A DNA stretch of 16,592 bases from Bacteroidota bacterium (GCA_016706255.1 JADJJZ010000023.1:1-16592); one strand, 5' to 3'. Numbered from the stretch's first letter, positions 1 through 9,451 are shown. Notes: generated by a model from the sequence alone, not told the origin. Made by a program: numbers and translations.

Positions 1-2
1 AA

Positions 3-986
3 CCAAAGCCGACTGCAATAGTAAACGGAAATGGTTCAGACTTGAAGGACAGTAAGGTTCTGCAGAACAGAGCAAAGCAAAAAACAATTGCTCAGAAAGT
101 TATTTTAGCATTGATTGATGATGCGAAGAAAAAAGGCAAGGATATGTGGGTAAAAAGTTTGTGGAATGCATACCGGTGTCAGGGAGTGGTTGTAACTGCA
201 AATGATAAACTATTCGGTAGATATTGCAAGTATCGAATTTGTCCGATTTGTTCCTCAATCAGAAAAGCCGAAAAAATAAATGATTATTTGCCGGTGTTAA
301 AAACCTGGACTGATGCACACTTTGTAACCTTAACGCTCAGATCAGTCCCAGCATATAGATTAAAACCTGTTATAGATAGTATGGTGGAAGAGTGGACACA
401 AATTATTGATACTTATAAAAAACGAGAGCGACGTAATAAGGGAAAGAAATTGATGGGAATTAAATCTTTAGAATGCAATTTCAATCCTACGAGAAGTACT
501 TATAATCCACATTATCATATAATTGTTCCTACTCAGGAAATGGCAGAAATTTTAGTCAAAGAATGGCTAACACGATCAAATCCGGGTTGGACACATCGAA
601 AAGGTCAGCATGAAAGAAAGGTTCTTAACACGGAGCGGGATATGATCGAAACCGTAAAATACGGGACAAAAATTCTCACTGAACCTGACCCAAGAAAGAA
701 AAAATTCGATAAGGGGAAACGCAAAGTTTATATATCTGCGCTTAATAATATCCTGATGGCTTTTGATGGCCACCATTTGTTTGGCAGGTTTGGCTTTAAT
801 CTGCCAACAAAAAAAATAAGACCGGAAAGCAAAACGACTTGTGTAACAGATCATAAAAATTGGGAATTTGATCCGGCGGTTTCCGATTGGGTTGACAAAA
901 ATTCCGGTGATCGGTTGACCGGCTATTTGCCAACTAAGGAATTATTGGATATTCTGACAGAAGGAATTGATACTGACCTTGAATAA
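3..986 (+). CDS. rep: Rolling-circle replication initiator Rep (HUH, Rep_1-like), 5' end probably outside window
   Basis: This protein would nick the plasmid double-strand origin and start rolling-circle replication. Numbering from the in-frame TTG at 42, I see a Cys cluster (C62, C67, C70 in a CKYRICPIC segment) typical of pC194/pUB110-type Reps, motif 1 FVTLTL (94-99), the HUH metal motif HYH (157-159), and motif 3 KYGTK with the single catalytic Tyr at 207. Length from TTG is 314 aa, normal for the family. The frame stays open from 42 back to base 3 with no stop and no ATG, so the true start probably lies upstream of the window; TTG 42 is the alternative. Unlike most long genes here it carries no frameshift. 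The 64-bp repeat begins 16 bp after its stop. Family assignment is strong. Whether the element is a free plasmid or integrated cannot be told. Confidence 0.85.
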   Translation, partial: PKPTAIVNGNGSDLKDSKVLQNRAKQKTIAQKVILALIDDAKKKGKDMWVKSLWNAYRCQGVVVTANDKLFGRYCKYRICPICSSIRKAEKINDYLPVLKTWTDAHFVTLTLRSVPAYRLKPVIDSMVEEWTQIIDTYKKRERRNKGKKLMGIKSLECNFNPTRSTYNPHYHIIVPTQEMAEILVKEWLTRSNPGWTHRKGQHERKVLNTERDMIETVKYGTKILTEPDPRKKKFDKGKRKVYISALNNILMAFDGHHLFGRFGFNLPTKKIRPESKTTCVTDHKNWEFDPAVSDWVDKNSGDRLTGYLPTKELLDILTEGIDTDLE

Positions 987-1002
987 TTCAAAAAAAAATA
1001 GG

Positions 1003-1066
1003 TTTTGTCCCCCATTTGCACCCCGTTCGTTCAAAAGCCTACTCCCGCAAGCATAATTACTTTATG
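1003..1066 (+). repeat. 64-bp direct repeat, copy 1
   Basis: Begins TTTTGTCCCCCATTTG and ends TTACTTTATG. It aligns without gaps to 10089-10152: 31 of the first 34 bases match, 50 of 64 overall. It lies just after the rep stop codon. The right end holds CATAA-TTACT-TTATG (1052-1066), a short inverted repeat not kept in copy 2. Possible roles are a recombination site, a replication origin element, or the edge of an inserted segment; the sequence alone does not decide. Confidence 0.7.
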
Positions 1067-1080
1067 AGTCAGAATGTAAT

Positions 1081-1095
1081 CCATTTGCCCCGTCC
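1081..1095 (+). repeat. Short third partial copy of the repeat core
   Basis: CCATTTGCCCCGTCC resembles CCATTTGCACCCCGTTC of copy 1 at 1012-1028, two bases shorter in the middle. The matching position after copy 2 (about 10168) shows a weaker version. The arrangement is iteron-like, but two or three imperfect copies are thin evidence. Confidence 0.35.
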
Positions 1096-1112
1096 AGCCG
1101 TAATTTCCGAGA

Positions 1113-1145
1113 TTTGCAGAACAAGTTCTAATTTACCTATCTTTG
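1113..1145 (+). promoter_or_regulatory. Bacteroidota sigma-ABfr-type promoter of the efflux operon
   Basis: TTTG at 1113-1116 (the -33 element) and TATCTTTG at 1138-1145 (the -7 element, consensus TAnnTTTG) are separated by 21 bp, within the known 19-21 bp spacing of Bacteroides-type promoters. Transcription would start near 1151. That rules against the upstream TTG at 1143 as a start codon and favours the ATG at 1167. Confidence 0.7.
1118..1129. promoter_or_regulatory. Candidate operator palindrome inside the promoter spacer
   Basis: AGAAC-AA-GTTCT is a perfect 12-bp palindrome lying entirely between the -33 and -7 elements of the efflux-operon promoter. A regulator bound here would compete with or remodel RNA polymerase, as MerR-like and many repressor operators do. 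No regulator gene sits next to it, so the partner is unknown. A palindrome this short can arise by chance. Confidence 0.35.
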
Positions 1146-1166
1146 CGTCCATTGAGAGTCTTTTTG

Positions 1167-1469
1167 ATGATATTGACCGTTTATATCCTTTGTGTTGGAA
1201 CTGTGCCATGCTCCGATGCTTTACACAGTCATAAGGACGTTTCAGAGGTCGCAACAAGCGGCAACCAGCATCATCAGGAAAACAATGAAAATATTTGTCC
1301 ACCGTTTTGCAATTGTAATTGCTGCGGTTGCAGTGCTTTTTCTAATTATGTTTTTAATGTCTCTCCACTCCAATTATTATCTCCATCAGATTTGATCTTG
1401 CTCAACAGTGAATCACAATTTCATTCCCGCAATTTTTCTTCCGTCTGGCAACCGCCTAAACTCAGTTAA
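1167..1469 (+). CDS. Small exported Cys-rich protein, DUF6660-like, first gene of efflux operon
   Basis: About 100 aa. It opens with a short hydrophobic stretch (ILTVYILCVGTVPC) that looks like a signal peptide or anchor, then a His/Asn/Glu-rich stretch, then a dense Cys cluster (C44, C48, C50, C52, C53, C55) with CPPFCNCNCCGC, and a WQPPKLS tail. Small proteins of this pattern, which I recall as DUF6660, are frequent just ahead of CzcA/CusA-type pumps in Bacteroidota. The role is unproven; periplasmic metal binding or delivery to the pump is my inference. ATG 1167 is chosen because the longer TTG start at 1143 overlaps the -7 promoter element. The gene is intact and lies 81 bp ahead of the pump gene. 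Confidence 0.65.
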   Translation: MILTVYILCVGTVPCSDALHSHKDVSEVATSGNQHHQENNENICPPFCNCNCCGCSAFSNYVFNVSPLQLLSPSDLILLNSESQFHSRNFSSVWQPPKLS

Positions 1470-1550
1470 TTAAGATAGTAATTTATTAATGCGGTGCAAT
1501 AAAATATGCATTGTATTGTCCTTTTTTGTTTCATCTTAATTAACCTGATC

Positions 1551-3341
1551 ATGTTAAATAGAATCATTGATTTTAGTATAAAAAACAAATTTGCCGTCGG
1601 CCTTTTTACGGTCGTTTTAATAATATATGGTATTTATAATGTAACAATCTTGCCTATTGATGCAGTGCCTGATATTACAAATAATCAAGTGCAGGTGATT
1701 ACTGTTTCGCCAACACTGGCAACACAGGAAGTGGAGCAATTTGTTACTTATCCAATTGAAAGAAGTATGTCCACGCTTCCCGATCTTGAGGACATACGAT
1801 CCATTTCACGTTTTGGATTAAGTGTGGTAACTATTGTTTTTAAAGATAACGTGGACATTTATTTTGCAAGGCAATTAGTAAACGAGCGGTTAAAAGAAGC
1901 CGAAGGTGAAATTCCTGAGGGTTCAGGCACACCTGAATTAGCGCCCGTTAGTACCGGTCTTGGTGAAATATATCAGTATTTAATTAAACCAAAAGCAGGA
2001 TTTGAGGACAAGTTTAATGCAACTGATCTGAGGACAATTCAGGATTGGATAGTTGCAAGACAATTACTCGGCACTCCGGGTGTTGCGGAAGTAAATTCAT
2101 TTGGAGGTTTTTTAAAGCAGTATGAAGTTGCTATTAATCCTGAAAAATTGCGAAGTATGGCAATTACAATACCTGAAGTTTTTTCTGCCTTACAGAAAAA
2201 TAATCAAAACACGGGTGGAGCATACATAGAAAAAAACCGAGTGCTTATTATATACGTGGGTTTAGGACTTGCTAATTCAATGGATGATATTCGTAAAATA
2301 GTTGTGAAAACAGGCAGCAATGGAATCCCTGTTTTAATACGTGACGTTGCTACAGTTCAATTAGGAAGTGCAATCAGATATGGTGCAATGACAAGGGATG
2401 ATGAAGGAGAGGTGGTAGGAGGAATTGTGATGATGTTGAAAGGTGAAAATAGTGCTGAGGTTGTAAGTGACGTAAAAGAGAAAATACCGCAGATACAAAA
2501 TTCATTGCCTGAAGGAGTGGAAATAGAGCCTTTTCTTGACAGAACTGATTTAGTAAAACGTGCAATACATACTGTCGCTGAAAACTTAATTCTCGGTTTT
2601 TTAATTGTGGTTTTTGTCCTGATTCTTTTTCTTGGAAATTTCAGAGCAGGTTTGATAGTAGCAAGTGTAATTCCATTGGCAATGTTATTTGCTATTATCA
2701 TGATGAATTTATTTGGGGTAAGTGGAAATTTAATGAGCTTGGGTGCAATTGATTTTGGAATTATTATAGACGGTGCAGTAATTATTGTTGAAGCAGTTGT
2801 TCACAGAATATTTATGAGCAGAAATCATCATTCGGGGATCGCTAAATTAAACAGGGAGCAAATGGATAATGAAGTGAGCAGTGCGGTAAAAGGAATGGTG
2901 CATTCATCTTCATTCGGGCAAATCATTATTTTAATCGTGTATTTGCCAATTCTTGCCTTGGTTGGTATTGAAGGTAAAATGTTTAAGCCGATGGCTCAAA
3001 CAGTTTCTTTTGCAATTCTTGGCGCATTTCTATTAAGCATCACTTATTTGCCCATGGCGGCTTCTGTTTTTCTAAGCAGAAAAACAACGCATAAAGAAAA
3101 CCTTTCCGACAAGCTGATGAATTTTTTGCACCGCTTATACGAGCCTCTTATCAATTTTACAATCGGAAATAAAATTAAAATTGTAATTACCTCAGTTGCA
3201 TTTTTCGCAATTGCTTTTATTGTGTATGGAAGATTAGGAGGAGAATTTATTCCGACATTAGATGAGGAAATTTTGCCTTTGAATCTGCATTACCAGAAGG
3301 TGCATCCTTATCACAAAGTATTGAAACCTATACTCAGGTAG
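1551..3341 (+). pseudogene. czcA: CzcA-like heavy-metal RND efflux pump, N-terminal half (frameshifted gene)
   Basis: First open part of one gene spanning 1551-5777: an inner-membrane, proton-driven RND metal exporter fused to an outer-membrane domain. Visible parts are TM1 near the start, the periplasmic porter region, and TM2-TM6. TM4 carries DFGIIIDGAVIIVEA with D401, D407 and E414, matching the proton-relay residues of CzcA (DFGxxxDGAxxxVE). This motif class belongs to Zn/Co/Cd/Ni exporters and differs from the Cu/Ag pump CusA. Ala replaces the usual Asn after VE. ATG 1551 (Met 16 of the longest frame) gives the usual LNRIIDFS start. At 3266-3267 the frame breaks: adding one G gives LDEG-NFAF-ESALPEG, the family consensus, and joins the next frame. 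Residues after 3267 in this frame are out-of-frame noise. Confidence 0.8.
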
Positions 3342-4431
3342 GGAAAATCTTAAAACAATTTCCTGAAGTGAAAGAAGTAATCACCAAAATTGGATCAGCA
3401 GAAATTCCAACCGATCCTATGCCTGCTAATGCAGGAGACATTACAGTTTTATTAAAGGATAAAAGTGAATGGGTTACCACAAATTCAGCAACTGAATTAG
3501 CCGATACAATGACAAAGGCATTAAGTGTAATTCCGGGTTTGTTTGTCGAAGCATCACAGCCTATACAGTTGCGGTTTAATGAATTAATATCAGGGGTGCG
3601 ACAGGATGTTGCAGTAAAAATATTTGGTGAAAATATGGATACCCTAAATTTTTATGCTGAAAAGGTTTCAGCTATTATTGAAACTGTGAATGGAACCGGA
3701 CAACCAAAAATAGAATCAACGTCCGGTCTTCCTCAAATCGCTATTCATTATGACAGGGATCGAATTGCGCAATACGGTTTGAATGTTTCAGATTTAAATG
3801 AAATTGTAAGAACAGCCTTTGCCGGAGAAAGCGCAGGATTGATTTATGAGAATGAAAGACGGTTTGATTTAGTTGTGAGATTGGATACGGCAAACAGACA
3901 AAGTATTGATGATGTTCAAAATGTTTTTGTTCCATTACCCAACGGTGGTCAAATTCCTTTACAGCAGGTTGCATCCATTGATTATGAAATTGGTCCCGCT
4001 CAAATAACAAGAGAAAATGCAAAACGGAGAATCGGGATTGGTTTTAATGTTCCTGAACGGGATGTAAAGAGTGCTGTGGATGAATTGCAAAATAAATTGA
4101 ATGAGGGAATCAAATTACCTCCCGGCTATTATTTTGAATATGGGGGACAATTTCAAAATCTTGAAGAAGCAAGTAAAAGATTAAGTATTGCAGTTCCTGT
4201 TGCATTGGCATTAATATTTATTCTGCTGTTTTTTACTTTCGGAAATATTACCCAGTGTTTTAGTTTTTCCGCTATTCCCTTGTCTGCTATCGGTGGTGTG
4301 TTTGCATTGTGGATTGCAGGAATGCCTTTCAGTATTTCGGCAGGAATTGGATTCATAGCATTATTTGGCGTAAGTGTATTGAATGGCATTGTGCTGATTG
4401 ATTATTTTAATCAATTACAAGCGCAGGGGTT
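3266..4431 (+). pseudogene. czcA: CzcA-like RND pump, C-terminal half, ending at an internal deletion
   Basis: Continues the same pump after the first frameshift, starting at GNFAFESALPEGAS and covering the second periplasmic region and TM8-TM10 (ALIFILLFFTF, FSISAGIGFIALFGV, LNGIVLIDYFNQL). It breaks at about 4431. Upstream reads NQLQAQG; the correct continuation, STSAGAEVQKPLATVVIGG, resumes in another frame at 4432. Homologues carry about 30-35 more residues here, including the conserved RLRPVLMTA loop, so about 100 nt are missing and the loss is out of frame. This is larger than the single-base errors elsewhere. A protein lacking this segment should not form a working pump. Confidence 0.75.
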
Positions 4432-5777
4432 TCCACAAGTGCCGGGGCTGAAGTTCAAAAACCTTTGGCAACTGTGGTAATAGGTGGATTAATTACATCA
4501 ACAGTTTTAACGTTAATCGTATTGCCTGCGTTATATCTTTTATTTTCAGGGAAAAAGAAAATAAAAGTAAATGGAAATATGGCTGCAATTAGTATATTTA
4601 TTTGCCTTGGTTTGTTTTCATCTAAAATAAATGCACAAAATGGAAATAGTATAAGCTTGGATTCTGCAATTGTTATTGCTTTACAAAATAATCCGGGGGT
4701 GAAAGCTAAAGAATTAGAAATTGAAAAAATACTTACTTAAAGAAAGCAAGTTTTGATTTACCAAAGACCGGAATATTTGTCGAAAATGAAGACAAAAGCA
4801 ATACAGATGATGCGGGGCTTTTAAAAATAGGAATTACACAGGAAGTTGAATTTCCGACAGTATATATAGCAAAGGGGAAGATCAATGAGCAAAATGTTGT
4901 TATAAGCAAGACTGAGCTTGCTCTCACGCAAAAGGATTTAATCCGGGATGTTACCATTGCCTATTATCAATTGTATTATATACTGCAATTACAAACACTT
5001 GCTGAAAAGAAAGACAGCATTTTTGGCAATTACGAAACAGCCGCACTTGCAAGATATGAAAGCGGGGAAACGAATTACCTTGAAAGTGTTGCTGCTCAGG
5101 CAAAACATCAGGAAATTGAATTAGAGTTACAACAGATAACAAAGGATGTTATAATTTATCAACTTGGACTAATGCGGTTGTTAAACACTACTGACTCAGT
5201 TTTGCCTGATTTAGAGGGTGCAATTAAAATAAACGAACCCGCACCTAATATCTATACAACTGATCACCCATTCCTCAATTATTATCAACAGCAAATGCAA
5301 TTATCTGAATTAAACAAAAAATTAGCAGTAAACAATGCGTTGCCTGATTTTAATATTCGGTATTTTAATCAAAACTGGTATGGAATTGATGATGGATTTA
5401 AAGGATACAGCGTAGGTATCGGTATTCCAATTGCTTTTTGGAGTTATTCAGCAAATATTAAAGCAGCAAAAACGGATTTTCAAATTGCGGAAAAGAATTA
5501 TGAATATAATCAATTACAATTCACTTCAGCTTATAATTCATTATTGCAGCAATTGGATAAAAATAAAACCGCCATTCACTATTATGAGGCGTCGGGTTTG
5601 ATGCTCGGTTTAAAAATATTAGATGCCGCTGAAGAAACATACAAGGCTGGTGAAGCGGGTTATTTTGAATACATGACAGCAGTTGAACAATATTTCCAAA
5701 TTCAGTCAGGTTATCTGCAAGTGATTCACGACTATAATGAAACAATTATTAATCTAAATTATTTTCTAAACAGATAA
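4432..5777 (+). pseudogene. CzcA C-terminal helix fused to CzcC/TolC-like outer-membrane efflux domain
   Basis: This part starts with the last RND helices (ATVVIGGLITSTVLTLIVLP). With no stop codon it runs into a signal-like segment (AAISIFICLGLFSSKINAQ) and an outer-membrane-factor domain with the two helical repeats typical of TolC/CzcC: LDSAIVIALQNNPGVKAKE, then LARYESGETNYLESVAAQ, and later TYKAGEAGYFEYMTAVEQ. Such RND-OMF fusions of about 1,400-1,450 aa are known in Bacteroidota and let one polypeptide supply inner pump and outer channel. A frame break near 4730 (frame ends at 4740) is repaired by adding one base, giving YLKKASFDLPKTG; the frame is then open from 4740 to the stop at 5777. 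The CzcB gene follows 10 bp later. Confidence 0.75.
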
Positions 5778-5787
5778 AATCATTCAA

Positions 5788-6963
5788 ATGAAAAAGCTAT
5801 ATAATATTTTAATCATCACTATTCCTTTATTGTTGCTTTACTCCTGCGGGGGTAATACTGAAGCTGAAGTTGGGGAAGAAACATCTTCTGGGGAGATTAC
5901 AACTCAGAATGTAAACACTGTTTCTATTTCATCCCAACAGTATAAAGCAATTGATCTGCAAATAGGCAACATTGAACAGCGGGCAATGTCAGGAACATTG
6001 CATGCTAATGGGTTTTTAAAAGTTCCGCCTGAGAGCAAAGCGGATATAACAGCCTTGATGCCGGGAACAATAAGGGACATATTTATTAAAGAAGGTGATA
6101 TGGTTTCGAAAGGGCAAACTCTGGTAACAATTGTAAATCCAGAATTTATTAAAATGCAGGAAGAATATTTAAACGCCCAAAATGATTTACAATTGGCAAC
6201 TTCGGAATATAACAGGCAGAAAGGATTAAGCGAAAAAAATATCTCCTCCCAAAAAACCTTTCAGGAAGCAGAGTCCAGTTACAAAATGTTGCAAACGAAA
6301 ATCAATTCACTAAAAAGTCAACTGTCACTAATCGGAATTGATATAACGAATTTAACTTCTGACAAGATCACCTCTGTTATTGTAGTAAAAAGTCCTGTAA
6401 ATGGCTCCATAAGTGAAATTGATGTCAATATTGGTTCATATGTAGAGCCTTCAGATATTATCATGGATGTAATTGATAATAGTCATTTGCATTTGGACTT
6501 ATTTATTTTTGAACAGGATCTTCCGAAAATAAATAAAAATCAGAAAGTTACATTTACGTTAATTAATATGCCTGATAAAACGTATGAGGCAAAAATATTC
6601 AGCATAGGCAGTGCCTTCGAAAATGAAACGAAAACAATTTCGGCACATGCTGAAATTACGGGAAATAAATCCGGGCTTATTGAGGGCATGAATGTATCAG
6701 CGAATATTGAAATTGAAAATACCTCCACATCAGCGTTGCCTTCAGGCGCAATTATTAATAATGCAGGCAATGACTACATATTTATCCAGACAGGCGAGCA
6801 AGACGCAGCTTATCAGTTTGAAAAGTTCAGGTAAAAAGGAATCACAAATAACGGGTATACGGAAATCACACCATTGAAAGAAATACCAGTGGATGTAAAA
6901 GTGGTTACAAACGGCGTTTTCTATTTATTGGCAATTTTAACGAACGCCGGAGAGGAGGAATAA
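5788..6963 (+). pseudogene. czcB: CzcB-like periplasmic adaptor lipoprotein with internal stop
   Basis: Membrane-fusion protein linking the RND pump to the outer-membrane channel. The start shows a lipoprotein signal (LLLLYSC, lipid Cys 20). Then come a lipoyl/barrel-sandwich half (LMPGTIRDIFIKEGDMVSKGQ), a coiled-coil hairpin (about residues 125-180) and the second lipoyl half (VKSPVNGSISEIDVNIGSYV). The open frame stops at 6832-6834 (FEKFR-stop). Beyond the stop, in the same frame, KGITNNGYTEITPLKEIPVD and a further stretch ending NAGEEE at 6963 match the usual C-terminal domain. Loss of one G and two A from GGGTAAAAAAAGG-like runs would produce exactly this stop, so it may be sequencing error. 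Full length would be about 392 codons, normal for the family. Confidence 0.8.
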
Positions 6964-7068
6964 TTTTTTACATGGGTGAAGCTCTGTCCTCCTGTTCTGA
7001 ACGCCAAAACCGGAATTGCGAGGCAGAGTTCCCACCCGCCATTTTTTGATGCAACAAAACAGTTAAAA
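6964..7068. other. Spacer with different base composition between adaptor and ATPase genes
   Basis: These 105 bp are visibly richer in C and G than the flanking genes (CTCTGTCCTCCTG, GTTCCCACCCGCC). They contain short inverted pieces (CTCTG near 6982, CAGAG near 7023). The frame of the ATPase is open from GTG 6976, but the peptide (KLCPPVLNAKTG...) has no signal or domain I recognise. I therefore treat it as non-coding and start the ATPase at ATG 7069. Confidence 0.3.
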
Positions 7069-7971
7069 ATGAAATTACCATACAAAGACAGGAAATTTAT
7101 CTTATTGCTTATAGGAGTTATTGTAGTAATTATATTGGAGATATTATCACTAAGTGGTATTCATATCCCAATGCCATATGCACCATTTGTATTTGCATTA
7201 TTCGTTTTGGGTATTGGTTACAATGTTTTATGGAATGGAATAAAGTCATTATTCAAATTAAACTTTGGCAGCATTAATTTATTGATGCTTATTGCTGTTG
7301 CCGGAGCATTTTATTTAGGTGAATACCCTGAGGCGGCAGTTGTAATTGTTTTATATGTTTTAGGTGAACGGTTAGAAGATATTGGAATTGAAAATAGTAA
7401 AACCGCATTGGACGAATTAGTTTCCAGATCACCAAAGACAGCAACAGTAAAATTAACCGGAGAAAGTCTTTTGATTGATAGAATACCAATCGGGTCAATT
7501 ATTCAAGTAAAGCCCGGTGAATTAATTCCGATGGATGGGAGGATAACAAGCGGCGAAACAACAATTGATGAAGCAGCAATAACAGGTGAACCAATCCCAA
7601 AAGATAAACACAAAGATGATCTGGTTTTTGCCGGCACATTAAATAAACACGGATTTATTGAAATAGAAACAACAAAACTTTCGGCTGATACAACATTTTC
7701 TAAAATCGTAAAACTCACTTTCGAGGGGCAGGCGAACAAAAGTGAGACTCAAAAATTTATTCAGAAATTCAGTAAAAAATATACTCCGGCAATCATTTTA
7801 TTATCGGTATTGGTTTTTATTATTCCCGTAGTTTTTAATAATCAGCCTATTGATAAATGGTTAAATCAGGCAATTACATTATTAGTTATTGCCTGCCCCT
7901 GTGCATTGGTTATTTCCACCCCTGTTGCGATTTACGCAGCTATTGGCAATGCCAGTGGAAAGGCGCATTAA
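7069..7971 (+). pseudogene. P1B-type metal ATPase, N-terminal half (frameshifted gene)
   Basis: ATP-driven exporter of soft divalent cations from the cytoplasm. It begins directly with membrane helices and has no N-terminal HMA domain. Visible are the helices before the actuator domain (INLLMLIAVAGAFYLGEY), the actuator loop with TGEP (172-175), and the ion-binding CPC motif (276-278) in VIACPCALVISTPVA. ATG 7069 is preferred over an upstream GTG because the extra 31 residues are not ATPase-like. The frame breaks at GG 7962-7963. Restoring a third G gives NASGKGALIKGGKYIEALA, the family consensus, and joins the next segment. The gene lies 105 bp after the adaptor gene. Confidence 0.8.
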
Positions 7972-8951
7972 TTAAAGGCGGCAAATATATTGAGGCGTTG
8001 GCTAAAATCAGGGCAATTGCTTTAGATAAAACAAGAACAATCACATTTGGAAAACCTGTTGTCTCTGATATAATTCCTTTAAATGGAACTGATAAGGAGG
8101 AATTATTAGCTTGCGCCGCAGGGGCAGAAGTTTTTTCAGAGCATCCTTTAGCTGAAGCAATTATTGAAGCTACTAAAAAAGAAGGTTATGAACCGCACGC
8201 CGTAGAAAAATTTAAAAGCATTGCCGGAAAAGGAGCCATTGCAAAATGCCTTGTCTGTGAAGATGAAACGATTTTTATTGGCAAACTCAGTTTCATTGAA
8301 GAACACCAGCCCGTTTCTGAAGAAGCGAGAAAAATAGTAGCCCAATTATCTTCCGAAGGAAAAACAAGCGTTGTTGTAAGTTTTGGAGATGGTGTAGCGG
8401 GAATAATTGGATTGATGGATGAAATAAAACCTGATAGCGCAGAAGCATTAAAAGAGATTGAAGAATTAAAAATTGAACCTGTTATGCTCACGGGCGATCA
8501 TGAGCTGGCAGCAAATTATATTGCTGAAAAGGTTGGTATTAATAAGGTATTCGGCAACTTACTACCTGAGCATAAATCAGATAAAATAAAAGAATTATTA
8601 AAGGAATACAAATCTGTAGCAATGGTGGGTGATGGAATAAATGATGCACCTGCTTTGGCATTATCAACTGTAGGAATTGCTATGGGCGCAGCAGGCAGCG
8701 ATACAGCAATTGAAACGGCTAATATCGCATTAATGAATGATAAATTGTCGCTTATACCTTACTTGATTCGATTAAGTAGAAGAACCTTGCAGCAAATAAA
8801 AATAAATACAATCGGAGCTATTTTAATAAAGCTGATCTTTATAGTGTTGGCTTTTACAGGATATAGCAATCTGGTCTTGGCAATTGCCGCTGATGTTGGA
8901 GTAACGTTGCTTGTTATTTTAATAAGTTTGAGATTAATGAAATTCAAATAA
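7962..8951 (+). pseudogene. P1B-2 (Zn/Cd/Pb-type) ATPase, C-terminal half, with altered phosphorylation motif
   Basis: Second half of the same ATPase: the phosphorylation and nucleotide-binding domains and the last two helices. I see SEHPLAEAI (the HP locus), TGDHELAA, MVGDGINDAPAL and a C-terminal ADVGVTLLVIL helix after an AILIKLIF helix. The Lys and Asp of these two helices are the metal ligands of ZntA/CadA-type (P1B-2) pumps; the YN and MxxSS signatures of copper ATPases are absent. The invariant DKTGT motif instead reads DKTRT: codon AGA at 8034-8036, right after DKT (Asp at 8025-8027). A GGA-to-AGA change explains it. This would be expected to cripple phosphorylation unless it is a base-calling error. 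Together the halves give about 628 aa, a normal length for an ATPase lacking HMA domains. Confidence 0.8.
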
Positions 8952-8965
8952 TAAAATATATTCAA

Positions 8966-9271
8966 ATGGAATTAGAACTTATCACACTTCTTATCATTCA
9001 AACAATTTTTATTTCTGCCTTCGCACGGTTTGAATTAGAAACCCCACTCATAAGTAAATTAGTGAAATGGTTTATCATTGACGGAATTACCATTGGCCTT
9101 TACTTTCTTGTTGGGCATTGGGCAGTAGTGTTTCCGATTCTCGGATTAATTCCCGGAACCATATATCATTTTACATGGTGCAAGAAAAACGGAATAAATC
9201 CACTTAAAGCAACACCAATGAAAAAATATTATGAGCTAAGAGGTTGGAAGCTGCCGCAGGATATGACATAA
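8966..9271 (+). CDS. Small membrane protein of unknown function at the end of the efflux operon
   Basis: Intact, 101 aa, 14 bp after the ATPase stop and so probably co-transcribed. It has an N-terminal helix (LITLLIIQTIFISAF), one or two further helices (FIIDGITIGLYFLV, AVVFPILGLIPGTIYHF), then a basic cytoplasmic-looking tail with WCKKNGINP and KKYYELRGWKLP. I recall similar short proteins beside Bacteroidota metal pumps but cannot name the family. A role as a small accessory or regulatory subunit of the ATPase or pump is inference from position only. Confidence 0.6.
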   Translation: MELELITLLIIQTIFISAFARFELETPLISKLVKWFIIDGITIGLYFLVGHWAVVFPILGLIPGTIYHFTWCKKNGINPLKATPMKKYYELRGWKLPQDMT

Positions 9272-9451
9272 CTTCACATATTTAGTGTTATAGTAAAATT
9301 CACTCTACAAACGCGGCCTTTGGGAGTCAACTACTTTCAAGGTATTCAATCGTGAGCAGTAAATGATTTTTATCACCTCACTTGCCAACGCACGATATCC
9401 TTTCTCACAAAAAACCCAGCTAATTTTACGGTGTACAAAAAAACTCAAACA

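Noticed and set aside
576..854. 92-codon minus-strand frame inside rep
   Set aside because: Antisense to the conserved Rep catalytic region; no start context or homology I can see.
1016..1234. 72-codon + strand frame across the repeat and promoter
   Set aside because: It overlaps a consensus promoter and the start of the DUF6660-like gene, begins at a rare start codon and has no recognisable domain.
2357..2701. 114-codon minus-strand frame inside the RND gene
   Set aside because: Antisense shadow of a strongly conserved coding region; composition is Ile/Thr/Ser-biased as expected from a reversed membrane gene.
1551..5777. Naming the pump CusA (copper/silver)
   Set aside because: The TM4 motif and the neighbouring P1B-2 ATPase point to divalent cations; CusA-type motif residues are not seen.
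6976..7068. N-terminal extension of the ATPase from GTG 6976
   Set aside because: The 31 extra residues have no HMA or membrane character and a normal ATG start lies at 7069.
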